This document shows, one piece after another, positions 37,854 through 44,412 of a stretch of DNA of 64,000 bases. The notes beneath the pieces are model-generated. The model did no database searches, was not told the DNA's origin, and was given only the letters and a program-made list of their open reading frames with translations. The stretch lies in IMG/VR virus record IMGVR_UViG_3300029267_002897, positions 1 to 64,000 of that record; one strand, given 5' to 3'. The first letter of the stretch is position 1. Each line of letters opens with the position of its first letter. This stretch comes from a virus. Both the position numbers and the translations under genes were made by a program.

Positions 37854-38733
37854 TGGTCACCCACCAGCAAGGGTCTTCCCAAGGACCGATGTCCAATCCA
37901 AACTCCACGGAGGAGGGGTTCAGTTCCGAGACCACCAACTCCTGGTGCACATCCACGTTATGTATCTGTGTCGGCAATGCTTCCTTTACGGTGTAACGCC
38001 TACCATCACGTAAGAAGGCCAAGAAGTCTCCCGGCTCAACCTGGGGGACATTCGGCATTATCACGTTTATCTTGCGTATTTCCACTTCCCCTTGAAGAGC
38101 GGCCTGAACACTTACCGGTCGTGTCCCGCGCCATGCGTAGGTGTAGACGGGATTCCAGTAGCCTCCCTTATACTTAGTTCCGTAGCACGTGGAACAGTGC
38201 GACTGTGTGGGTTGTCCTGTGGAGGACAGGCAGTCACAGAGTTCTCCCCATCGGCGCTTTTTAAAGACTGCTACTTCAGTACCGTTGGCAACTTGCAGGG
38301 CGCGATGAGCATCCCGTACGAGCTTTCGATGGAGACCCGCACGACGTCTATCTAGCCAAGGACCGGTGTTCTCGATGACTTCCGCAGTGCTGCTGTCGGA
38401 GCCCACCACCGTGACTTTGTAGTAGAGAGTACGCAAGATGGAAAAAAGGTCGGGGGATTCAGCGTCCCCGGCGAAGTCCTCATCGACGAAGTAGTAAACA
38501 TCATCGAGGTCGACACCGATGTGCTCCCACTCACCTTCGGGACTTCCCGACCGATAAACTTGGAATTGGAAATTTGTGGCGGGCTTCGGATTCCTGATTA
38601 ACCACTGCAAAAATACGCGCCTCGGCCACATGATGTACTTGCGGGTGTACGCAATGCGCAAAGGAGCATTACGCGTCTCCACAGGGGAGAACTGTTTATG
38701 CGCCACGACCGAATGGGGAGTCCCATGCGTCAT
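37846..38733 (-). CDS. head-tail connector-region protein with zinc motif
   Basis: 295 residues. N-terminal fibronectin-like domain (NFQFQVYRSGSPEGEWEHIGVDLDDVYYFVDEDF, YYKVTVVGSDS). The middle has CDCLSSTGQPTQSHCSTCYGTKYKGGY, four Cys that resemble a zinc knuckle, and the C-terminal part is beta-rich (INVIMPNVPQVEPGDFLAFLRDGRRY). Similar Cys-containing neck proteins occur next to head-completion genes in large myoviruses; function inferred from place. Confidence 0.7.
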   Translation of the reverse strand: MTHGTPHSVVAHKQFSPVETRNAPLRIAYTRKYIMWPRRVFLQWLIRNPKPATNFQFQVYRSGSPEGEWEHIGVDLDDVYYFVDEDFAGDAESPDLFSILRTLYYKVTVVGSDSSTAEVIENTGPWLDRRRAGLHRKLVRDAHRALQVANGTEVAVFKKRRWGELCDCLSSTGQPTQSHCSTCYGTKYKGGYWNPVYTYAWRGTRPVSVQAALQGEVEIRKINVIMPNVPQVEPGDFLAFLRDGRRYTVKEALPTQIHNVDVHQELVVSELNPSSVEFGLDIGPWEDPCWWVTNE

Positions 38734-39203
38734 ACGGTGTACCTACCAATGTACCGGTAGCCGGAGCTGAAGCCTCCGTAGCATGACTCGAGGTTTATCT
38801 GAGTCTTGATTTGACGTGCGTGGAAGTCGAACTCCTTCTGGTAGTAATCCGCCCACTGGGAGTAGAGCGCTTGCTTCTCGTCAAGTCCGACCGGAGCGAT
38901 GTTGCCGTCCTGTGCGGTCACCTGATTCCGGAGCTGGCGATTACCCTCCGAGCGCATCAAGATGGCGCACACGCCACAGAGCAGCACGTACTCGTTGAGA
39001 GTTTCCCCGCTCCGGGGAGATTGGCTGATGGGCGTTAGCGCATCGTATTTGGCAACTGCCAAGCCGATAGCTTTAGTGATATCGTCGTCGGTAAACTCAA
39101 TCCCGTCGAGCAAAAGAGGGTTGTACTTCGGCTGGTCACGCAAGAACGCGCGGATGTCGTCGGTAGTCAACGGCACCCGGTTCTGGATTAGCGTGACTGC
39201 CAT
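38730..39203 (-). CDS. head completion / adaptor protein
   Basis: 157 residues. The first half (LTTDDIRAFLRDQPKYNPLLLDGIEFTDDDITKAIGLAVAKYDALTP) is the DIRAFLRD-x-LLD-x-EFxDxDIxxAI pattern of head-tail adaptor (gp6/connector-type) proteins. The C-terminal half is helical (LYSQWADYYQKEFDFHARQIK). ATGA overlaps on both sides. Confidence 0.75.
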   Translation of the reverse strand: MAVTLIQNRVPLTTDDIRAFLRDQPKYNPLLLDGIEFTDDDITKAIGLAVAKYDALTPISQSPRSGETLNEYVLLCGVCAILMRSEGNRQLRNQVTAQDGNIAPVGLDEKQALYSQWADYYQKEFDFHARQIKTQINLESCYGGFSSGYRYIGRYTV

Positions 39204-39670
39204 TAGTATGCCCGTTGCTTAGCGACGTACACGGTGACGTACTTATCTCCCGCCGTTGGTACGCCCGAAGTAGTTTCTTCCACAACAAGCTTCTGGCCCG
39301 GGAGTAAGTACACCTTGTCGAGGGCGGAAAAGCGGTAAGACTTCCCGTCTCCGGATTGTCCCACAAGTTCTACCCTCGGATGTGCGTCATCTGAGTCAAC
39401 TACCTTGACGGTGATGACACTTCCACTTCCAAGCTCTGCGTGAACTTCCAGGAGCAACACGGCTTCGGATAACCCGAAAGCAAATTCGCCGCCCTTATCC
39501 CCCGCGACTACTGCCTGCGTGCTCTCATCGCCGTATTTGTAAATCTCCCCGTCGTTGGCCACGATGACCAGCGCGGTCCCCGAAAGCTCTGGGGCATCGC
39601 CGAGGAGTTGTTGTGCGGCAAGGAGTTCCTGCCGAACGGCGATTGGGTTGTTCCCTACGATGATTTCCAT
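39203..39670 (-). CDS. hypothetical structural beta-protein
   Basis: 155 residues: short N-terminal helix (VRQELLAAQQLLGDAPELSG) then beta strands throughout (TALVIVANDGEIYKYG, SVITVKVVDSDD, KLVVEETTSGVP, YVTVYVAKQRAY). No family recognised. It lies between a holin-like gene and the head adaptor in an operon from 40733. Confidence 0.7.
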   Translation of the reverse strand: MEIIVGNNPIAVRQELLAAQQLLGDAPELSGTALVIVANDGEIYKYGDESTQAVVAGDKGGEFAFGLSEAVLLLEVHAELGSGSVITVKVVDSDDAHPRVELVGQSGDGKSYRFSALDKVYLLPGQKLVVEETTSGVPTAGDKYVTVYVAKQRAY

Positions 39671-39677
39671 GGCTCCC

Positions 39678-39935
39678 TCACTCTGCTTTGGTCCAGATTT
39701 TCAAAACGAAAAATACGAGACCAATGATGACGGGTATCGCCCCACCAATCAAGCCCCATATCCCGGACTTCACTTTGAGCATCGCAAGCTCAATATGAAT
39801 TTTAGTCAGAGTTGTGTTAAGTGCTTCCTGGCGTTCACCAAGGCGTTTTATCTCCTTGAGAATGTGGTGTCTCCACGCGCCCCAACTCTCGGGGTTGAGG
39901 TCAACAGGTCCAGTCAGTTCGCGCCCATCACCCAT
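39678..39935 (-). CDS. holin-like / XhlA-type membrane protein
   Basis: 85 residues: an amphipathic N-terminal helix (WGAWRHHILKEIKRLGERQEALNTTLTKIHIELAML) and one C-terminal transmembrane helix (IWGLIGGAIPVIIGLVFFVLKIW). This coiled-helix plus single TM layout is that of XhlA/haemolysin-type phage lysis proteins. Assignment by architecture only. Confidence 0.65.
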   Translation of the reverse strand: MGDGRELTGPVDLNPESWGAWRHHILKEIKRLGERQEALNTTLTKIHIELAMLKVKSGIWGLIGGAIPVIIGLVFFVLKIWTKAE

Positions 39936-39936
39936 G

Positions 39937-40464
39937 TCACAGCTCCGCTACAGCTACAATACGACAGTCTCCGATTCCCGGGTAGTAAATGTTCTGCCCC
40001 CGGGTTCGTACGCGCTCATAGACCCCCCGGAAAGTTTTCAATCGAATGTGGATTGCCCGTTGGGTGTTCTGCTGGATGTGGTTCTCCACCTTGAAGACGT
40101 CTTCGGTGTGCACCCAATCCATGCAATCGCGGCCTACTACTTCTCCGACTGAAAGGCCTACCAACTCTGCAAAGGTCTCGTTAGCAAAGGCCACGACCCC
40201 ATCTTTATGGATGAATATCCCACAGAACGCGATGTCCGCCACTGCCTTGAACCGGAAGTCACTCTTGTAAAGGGCGCTATCCCTCTTTTCAAGCTTCGAG
40301 GTCAGCTCTTGGAGCTTCTCCAAATTTCCGTCTTCAACTGGCGGCGGGATGCTATCCTTCTTTTTCACGAGTTGGGTATGACGGTAGAGGAGCATGCGAA
40401 AATGAAACATCACCACGAGGATGATGATGAGGATACCCGCCCCCACCAGCAACGCCGAGTACAT
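39937..40464 (-). CDS. membrane-anchored PAS-domain protein
   Basis: 175 residues from the ATG at 40464 (TAATG overlap with the upstream stop); the longer frame is a re-reading of that gene. An N-terminal transmembrane helix (ALLVGAGILIIILVVMFHFRMLL) is followed by a short coiled segment and a PAS fold: DFRFKAVADIAFCGIFIHKDGVVAFANETFAELVGL, SVGEVVGRDCMDWVHTEDV and the final strands. PAS domains sense small molecules, redox or partners. No kinase or cyclase output follows. A PAS sensor beside a holin-like gene is unusual and could time lysis; this is inference. Confidence 0.8.
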   Translation of the reverse strand: MYSALLVGAGILIIILVVMFHFRMLLYRHTQLVKKKDSIPPPVEDGNLEKLQELTSKLEKRDSALYKSDFRFKAVADIAFCGIFIHKDGVVAFANETFAELVGLSVGEVVGRDCMDWVHTEDVFKVENHIQQNTQRAIHIRLKTFRGVYERVRTRGQNIYYPGIGDCRIVAVAEL

Positions 40465-40733
40465 TACGTCGTAATCTCCACGTGGTCTGGGCCATACTCC
40501 GCGGCCTTTTGGAAATGCACGACCCAGTTTTGTGCTTCCGGCAGATAGATGGGGTCGACCCACTCTCCATTAGCATCGGTGATGGTTTCTCCCACCCAGG
40601 TATCCACGTCATTCTGAAAGAACTTCGTATGTTCAAATATTCGAATAACTACACCCTCTATCGGATCACCCGATGCATTCACGATTAACATGTCGCCATC
40701 GTGCGGAAAATTGTGGTCTACAGCTACAGACAT
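40464..40733 (-). CDS. small Ig/carboxypeptidase-regulatory-like domain protein
   Basis: 89 residues, one beta-sandwich domain: MLIVNASGDPIEGVVIRIFE, TITDANGEWVDPIYLPEAQNWVVHFQ. The G-x-P-V-x-G-A-x-V...D-x-x-G-x-w...l pattern is that of carboxypeptidase-regulatory/CNA-B-like domains often displayed on phage heads or fibres. First gene of an operon; promoter box TACAATT at 40766. Confidence 0.7.
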   Translation of the reverse strand: MSVAVDHNFPHDGDMLIVNASGDPIEGVVIRIFEHTKFFQNDVDTWVGETITDANGEWVDPIYLPEAQNWVVHFQKAAEYGPDHVEITT

Positions 40734-40765
40734 ATTGAGCTCCTTACAGGAGTGTAGAACTACCT

Positions 40766-40772
40766 AATTGTA
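40766..40772 (-). promoter_or_regulatory. TACAATT (variant virion-class) promoter box
   Basis: Minus-strand CCCCTACAATTAGG, 33 nt upstream of the ATG at 40733; one base off TATAATT. Confidence 0.5.
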
Positions 40773-40800
40773 GGGGAAGAGACGTGTGTGGAAAAGGAAC

Positions 40801-41313
40801 TTACTGGGAGCGAGCCCAGTTGCGGAGACGCTTCGCGTACGAGAGAGTCACCCCGGCCTCAACCAGGATGTCGCGGCTGGCGTCGGCGATAGCAGCTACC
40901 GTCGGGAACGCCTCGAGAATCGCATCGACATTCTCATCGGTGATTCCGGGTGCCGAAAGGTACAGCTCCCGAAGGTCATCCGTCACTGCGTTCTTTGCAT
41001 CGGCCGGTTCCTCAGTATCACCCGGCTCCTCATCCGTGCTCGGCTCGTTCTCCGAGGTTGGTTCAGGTTCCGGGGTCTTTGGAGGAGCAGGAGGTGCTTC
41101 CACTTCCAGCTCTTTTGTCTTCGGCGCTGTTGACGAGTCGTCCTCCACCAGCTGAAGCCCCTTGCCGATGTACGTGGACACGGCGGGATGCTTGACCGTG
41201 GCAGCAGTGACGAATTTTTCCTCGCCGACTTCGAAACGCAGACGCTTTCCGTCACTCCCCCGGATGGGGAAGTTCAGACGCTTACCCGATGTATTGCGTA
41301 GCTTCTTCATCAT
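40801..41313 (-). CDS. head-region protein with helix-hairpin-helix C-terminus
   Basis: 170 residues. N-terminal strands (LNFPIRGSDGKRLRFEVGEEKFVTA, AVSTYIGKGLQLVEDD), a Pro/Glu-rich linker of about 45 residues, and a C-terminal SAM/HhH-like module (LYLSAPGITDENVDAILEAFPTVAAIADASRDILVEAGVTLSYAKRLRNWA). It directly follows the major capsid gene; a head-completion or DNA-contacting role is plausible. AGGAGG precedes the start. Confidence 0.7.
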   Translation of the reverse strand: MMKKLRNTSGKRLNFPIRGSDGKRLRFEVGEEKFVTAATVKHPAVSTYIGKGLQLVEDDSSTAPKTKELEVEAPPAPPKTPEPEPTSENEPSTDEEPGDTEEPADAKNAVTDDLRELYLSAPGITDENVDAILEAFPTVAAIADASRDILVEAGVTLSYAKRLRNWARSQ

Positions 41314-41335
41314 GACAGCCGCGCCTCCTCACTTC

Positions 41336-42256
41336 CTACGGGAAGGTGATTTCCTGCATCGACAGCCGGTTGCCGATACCAATGCCCAGAGCCTCGTAGC
41401 TCCAGAACGAAATGATGTCGGCTTCCTGCTTGATGTACAGGGTAGCGTCCTGCAACAGGAAGAAGTTCCCCAGGAAGTTGTTCGGCATCTGCGGAGAGAA
41501 GACCCACGCCTTGTTCCCCGGATAGATGTCGGACTTGATGGTGGTCACCACGGGGAGACCCCACAGCTTCTGGGAAGCCTCGATGCCCTCATCGAAGTGC
41601 CGCTGAGCAATCACGTCACCGACCGTAGTCGCCGGAAGGTCGATGGCGTCCATGTAGCGGGATTTCGTCATGAGGAGCTTGCCCACCGGGCGACGACGGT
41701 CCAGCAGGGACTGCATAGCAGCCTTGAACGTCGCGCTCTGGAACGGGCCGGTCGTGGTCTGCGCGCCCGCAGCCGCCACGATGATGTCGTTCACCAGCTC
41801 GTAGAATTTCTTGTCTTCCTCGTCCGCCATGTCCTTGACGGAGTTGTCCGAAAGAATCTTGCGAATGTCGCTGGTGTACGTCATCAGCTCGAACTTCGAC
41901 TTGGTGAAGCGTTGCGACTCCACTTTGCCGAAGTACACGGCGTACCGCTTGCCGCGGAACCAGGTGCGACGGCCCGTGCCCTGGAACTGCACGAACGTGG
42001 CCACCGAGTCGGGCTCCTTGTCCACGATCTTCTTCGGCTGGTCCGTAAACTCGTCCCGGTCAATCTCTTCCTCGGAGATTCCCTGCGGGATGATAAGTTC
42101 GCGGACGGCAGCCTCCTGGCGCAGCTTGTCGCGGATGAACGCCGAACTCTCCGCCTCGGCTTCCTTGGTACGCCCTTCCTCGATCTTCCGGACGAAGTTC
42201 GAGTTGACGTACTGCGCGGTAACCTCGGGGTTTTCAACCATGTATTGCTGTGTCAT
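41336..42256 (-). CDS. major capsid protein (HK97 fold)
   Basis: 306 residues. N-terminal arm, a spine-helix-like KFYELVNDIIVAAAGA, VGKLLMTKSRYMDAIDLPATTVGDVI, LWGLPVVTTIKSDIYPGNKAWVFSPQ and the end block FLGNFFLLQDATLYIKQEADIISFWSYEALGIGIGN, which matches major capsid proteins of large myoviruses. The gene sits between a decoration-like protein and HhH protein with a strong ribosome site, consistent with high expression. The shell-forming role is the established family function. Confidence 0.88.
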   Translation of the reverse strand: MTQQYMVENPEVTAQYVNSNFVRKIEEGRTKEAEAESSAFIRDKLRQEAAVRELIIPQGISEEEIDRDEFTDQPKKIVDKEPDSVATFVQFQGTGRRTWFRGKRYAVYFGKVESQRFTKSKFELMTYTSDIRKILSDNSVKDMADEEDKKFYELVNDIIVAAAGAQTTTGPFQSATFKAAMQSLLDRRRPVGKLLMTKSRYMDAIDLPATTVGDVIAQRHFDEGIEASQKLWGLPVVTTIKSDIYPGNKAWVFSPQMPNNFLGNFFLLQDATLYIKQEADIISFWSYEALGIGIGNRLSMQEITFP

Positions 42257-42266
42257 GGCTTACCTC

Positions 42267-42779
42267 CTATGGCACCGCCGGGGAAATACCCTGGGGGAGA
42301 AACACGTCGAGCGTGTTGTTCACGGTGTCGAGGCCCCGAGGACCGACAACGCCGTAAATCTGTTCGCCAGACGCAGCCTTACGCCACTGCCCCACTGAAG
42401 AGCCACCAGCATGCCCACACGTCAGGAGGTCTCCGGGCTGGTATGCACCAGTGACGTAGTTCTCGACGGTCATCTCGCACCCACCCTGGATGCAAGTGAT
42501 TTTGTGCACGAAGGCACCGTCGAGGTCTTGGTCACCGTCCACCGCCACGAAGAACATCGCGGGAGCATTGGTCTTGGCGTCGTCGTTGTCCGCCAAAATC
42601 GCTTTCCCGTCGGTGTCCATGATGACGATGGAACCAGGCCCGATATTCCCGGGAGTGGGAGTACCGCTGGCACTCGGCGCGGGGGGATTCTTGACGTCGA
42701 GCACGAGCATCAAACTTGCAAGCGCGCAAGCGTGAGGATCGTGCGTGTCGACATCAAACTTCGAGTTGAGCAATGTCAT
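42267..42779 (-). CDS. capsid decoration-type protein
   Basis: 170 residues, beta-rich (GSIVIMDTDGKAILADN, AMFFVAVDGDQDLDGAFVHKITCIQGGCEMTVENYV, GDLLTCGHAGGSSVGQW, GLDTVNNTLDVFLPQG). Placement just before the major capsid gene and the all-beta character suggest a head decoration or vertex protein. Contains ACAACGCCGTAAA in IYGVVG codons. GGAGGG precedes the ATG. Confidence 0.7.
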   Translation of the reverse strand: MTLLNSKFDVDTHDPHACALASLMLVLDVKNPPAPSASGTPTPGNIGPGSIVIMDTDGKAILADNDDAKTNAPAMFFVAVDGDQDLDGAFVHKITCIQGGCEMTVENYVTGAYQPGDLLTCGHAGGSSVGQWRKAASGEQIYGVVGPRGLDTVNNTLDVFLPQGISPAVP

Positions 42780-42795
42780 TGCGCATCCCTCCTAC

Positions 42796-43137
42796 TTAGC
42801 CGTTTACCCAATCCAAGAACTTCTGGTCTTCCGGCGACAGGCTACCAGAAGCAGTCTTGACTACTTTGTCCTCTTCGGGACCCCCCATGGAATCCACGAG
42901 TCCGGACCCTGCGAGCTTGTCGAAGATACCCGCAACCTCGGGGAGGTCCGCAATCTTCTCGACAACCTCAGCTTCGAGCTCTTCGCCCGTGGCTTGAGCG
43001 ATAGACTCCGCAAGAGCACTGGCACGTTTGGTCCGCGCCGCTTGAGCCTCCTTCTCCCGCTCGGAAACGAGAGACTCAATGAACTCCGCGGCCTTCTCCA
43101 AAACCAGGGCCGCTTCTTCATTCGTTACTTGCGCCAT
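42796..43137 (-). CDS. small helical head-region protein with VKTASG motif
   Basis: 113 residues from the ATG at 43137; upstream open frame re-reads the next small gene. Two long charged helices (AALVLEKAAEFIESLVSEREKEAQAARTKRASALAESIAQA, EVAGIFDKLAG), then EEDKVVKTASGSLSPEDQKFL. VKTAS is repeated in other head proteins and may be a processing site. Scaffold-like composition; role inferred. Confidence 0.75.
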   Translation of the reverse strand: MAQVTNEEAALVLEKAAEFIESLVSEREKEAQAARTKRASALAESIAQATGEELEAEVVEKIADLPEVAGIFDKLAGSGLVDSMGGPEEDKVVKTASGSLSPEDQKFLDWVNG

Positions 43138-43142
43138 GGTGA

Positions 43143-43313
43143 CTATCCTCCAGCCAGGATTTTCTTGAACGCTGACACGCCACGAGCAACAGTGAGAACC
43201 TGTGCGCACTTCACGGTCTTCTCCTGTTTCTTTTTGGCATCGTCTTTCCGATATTCTGCGGCGAGGTTTCGCATCCTCTCGGCAAGCTTCAAGCCTTCTT
43301 CTCGTGTCATCAT
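43143..43313 (-). CDS. small basic helical protein
   Basis: 56 residues (MMTREEGLKLAERMRNLAAEYRKD ... VKCAQVLTVARGVSAFKKILAGG). The double ATG at 43313/43310 overlaps the upstream stop (CGATGATG). The frame is open, codon use matches neighbours and spacing to the next gene is 5 nt, so it is real despite its size. Amphipathic basic helix; internal head peptide possible. Confidence 0.65.
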   Translation of the reverse strand: MMTREEGLKLAERMRNLAAEYRKDDAKKKQEKTVKCAQVLTVARGVSAFKKILAGG

Positions 43314-43534
43314 CGGTCTAGCAACCCTCGTCCAAACGACAGCACGTCGTTATAGGTTACATCGCCCGAGTCCGGCTGGGTCCGCAACCGTTGCGCGAAC
43401 TTGGCCAGGTCCTTGGCAACATCCGTGGTGAAATTCTCGGCGGGAGCCGCAGTCTTCTCGGCTTCTGGCGGTGAAGTCGTAGCCAGCTTCTTGACACGCC
43501 GAATAAGGGTGTTCACATCCGGTAGTCTAGGCAT
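43310..43534 (-). CDS. small helical head-region protein
   Basis: 74 residues: basic start (LPDVNTLIRRVKKLATTSP), Ala/Pro/Glu linker, and a helix (TTDVAKDLAKFAQRLRTQP). Overlaps both neighbouring tiny genes. It belongs to a run of four very small head-region genes (42796-43652). No family recognised. Confidence 0.7.
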   Translation of the reverse strand: MPRLPDVNTLIRRVKKLATTSPPEAEKTAAPAENFTTDVAKDLAKFAQRLRTQPDSGDVTYNDVLSFGRGLLDR

Positions 43535-43652
43535 CCCGCTTATCCTTGCTCTTCTTTGGCGCGGGGAGTTTTACTCCGTAACGCGGAGCGAGACTCTCCA
43601 TCGCGGTCTTGAGGAGCTTCTCGTACTGCTTGCGCGTTGCCGCGTCGTACAT
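43527..43652 (-). CDS. tiny basic head-region protein
   Basis: 41 residues (MYDAATRKQYEKLLKTAM ... APRYGVKLPAPKKSKDKRDA). GAGGTAACCC precedes the ATG; the stop overlaps the next ATG (ATGCCTAG). The RYGVK codons contain TTTACTCCGTAAC (43570-43582), a near-perfect copy of the dispersed palindrome. Short, but frame, ribosome site and overlap pattern support it. Confidence 0.65.
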   Translation of the reverse strand: MYDAATRKQYEKLLKTAMESLAPRYGVKLPAPKKSKDKRDA

Positions 43653-43655
43653 GGG

Positions 43656-44348
43656 TTACCTCTGTTGCTGTTGCCGCGCCGCTTCCGCACGGTTGGCGAA
43701 CATGGCAACTTCCTGCGCACCCTTCATGAACTCGGCCGCACAGACATCATGAACTTCTTGCAACGCCTGCTGCTGACCGGTGTCAAAGGTCGGAGCTGCT
43801 TCCTTCTGCATTGCCGCAACCGCAGCGTCGTAGCCTTCCTGCGCGGCCAGCTTGAGCAGCTCTTCTTCCTGACCTTGGGCGGCAGCCACCTTGACGACCT
43901 CCTCGAGGTCGTTGGCCGGGGCCAGCTGGCGCTGGACACGCTCATAGCCCGTGGCCGCAGCCTGCTTGAGCATATCCGCAGCCTGCGCATCGCTGATTTG
44001 CGGGTCGGAGACGCCAGTGGAGTACTGTGCCGCCGCGACCTTGGCCGCCGCGTCCGCCGAAGCAATCTGCTCCAGGAAGGCGTCCCCGAAGGCGCGACCA
44101 CATTGCGCGGCCAGCACGACTTCGGCTTCCTTCTCAGACTCGACAAGCTCTTCGGCCATTTTCATGAGCGCATCCACCGGGTCCTCGGAGCCTCCCGCCG
44201 AAGCGGTCTTGCTCTGTTGGGCCTCGTCGAGAACATCCTTGAGGGCCGTTTGAGCCGCAGCCTGGTCCCCGGTTTTGGGGTCGGCTTGCGCGCTTGCGGT
44301 TTTCTCCGCGTTTTCGATATCACCCAGAAGTTGGTCCAAAGTTGCCAT
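43656..44348 (-). CDS. Ala/Gln/Glu-rich helical head protein, scaffold-like
   Basis: 230 residues, nearly all helix, very rich in Ala, Glu and Gln, with EKTASA (residue about 15) and SKTASA (about 46) motifs and a poly-Gln end. The composition and position just before the head genes are typical of scaffolding or internal core proteins, which are often cleaved by the head protease. First gene of the capsid operon; TATTATT promoter box upstream. Confidence 0.75.
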   Translation of the reverse strand: MATLDQLLGDIENAEKTASAQADPKTGDQAAAQTALKDVLDEAQQSKTASAGGSEDPVDALMKMAEELVESEKEAEVVLAAQCGRAFGDAFLEQIASADAAAKVAAAQYSTGVSDPQISDAQAADMLKQAAATGYERVQRQLAPANDLEEVVKVAAAQGQEEELLKLAAQEGYDAAVAAMQKEAAPTFDTGQQQALQEVHDVCAAEFMKGAQEVAMFANRAEAARQQQQR

Positions 44349-44379
44349 GACAGTCTACCTCGCTTTGTTGTTCGCAACC

Positions 44380-44386
44380 AATAATA
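44380..44386 (-). promoter_or_regulatory. TATTATT (variant virion-class) promoter box
   Basis: Minus-strand GCACCCTATTATTGG, 32 nt upstream of the ATG at 44348; keeps the CACCCTAT context. Confidence 0.55.
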
Positions 44387-44412
44387 GGGTGCAAACGTTT
44401 GTTCTACAAGGA

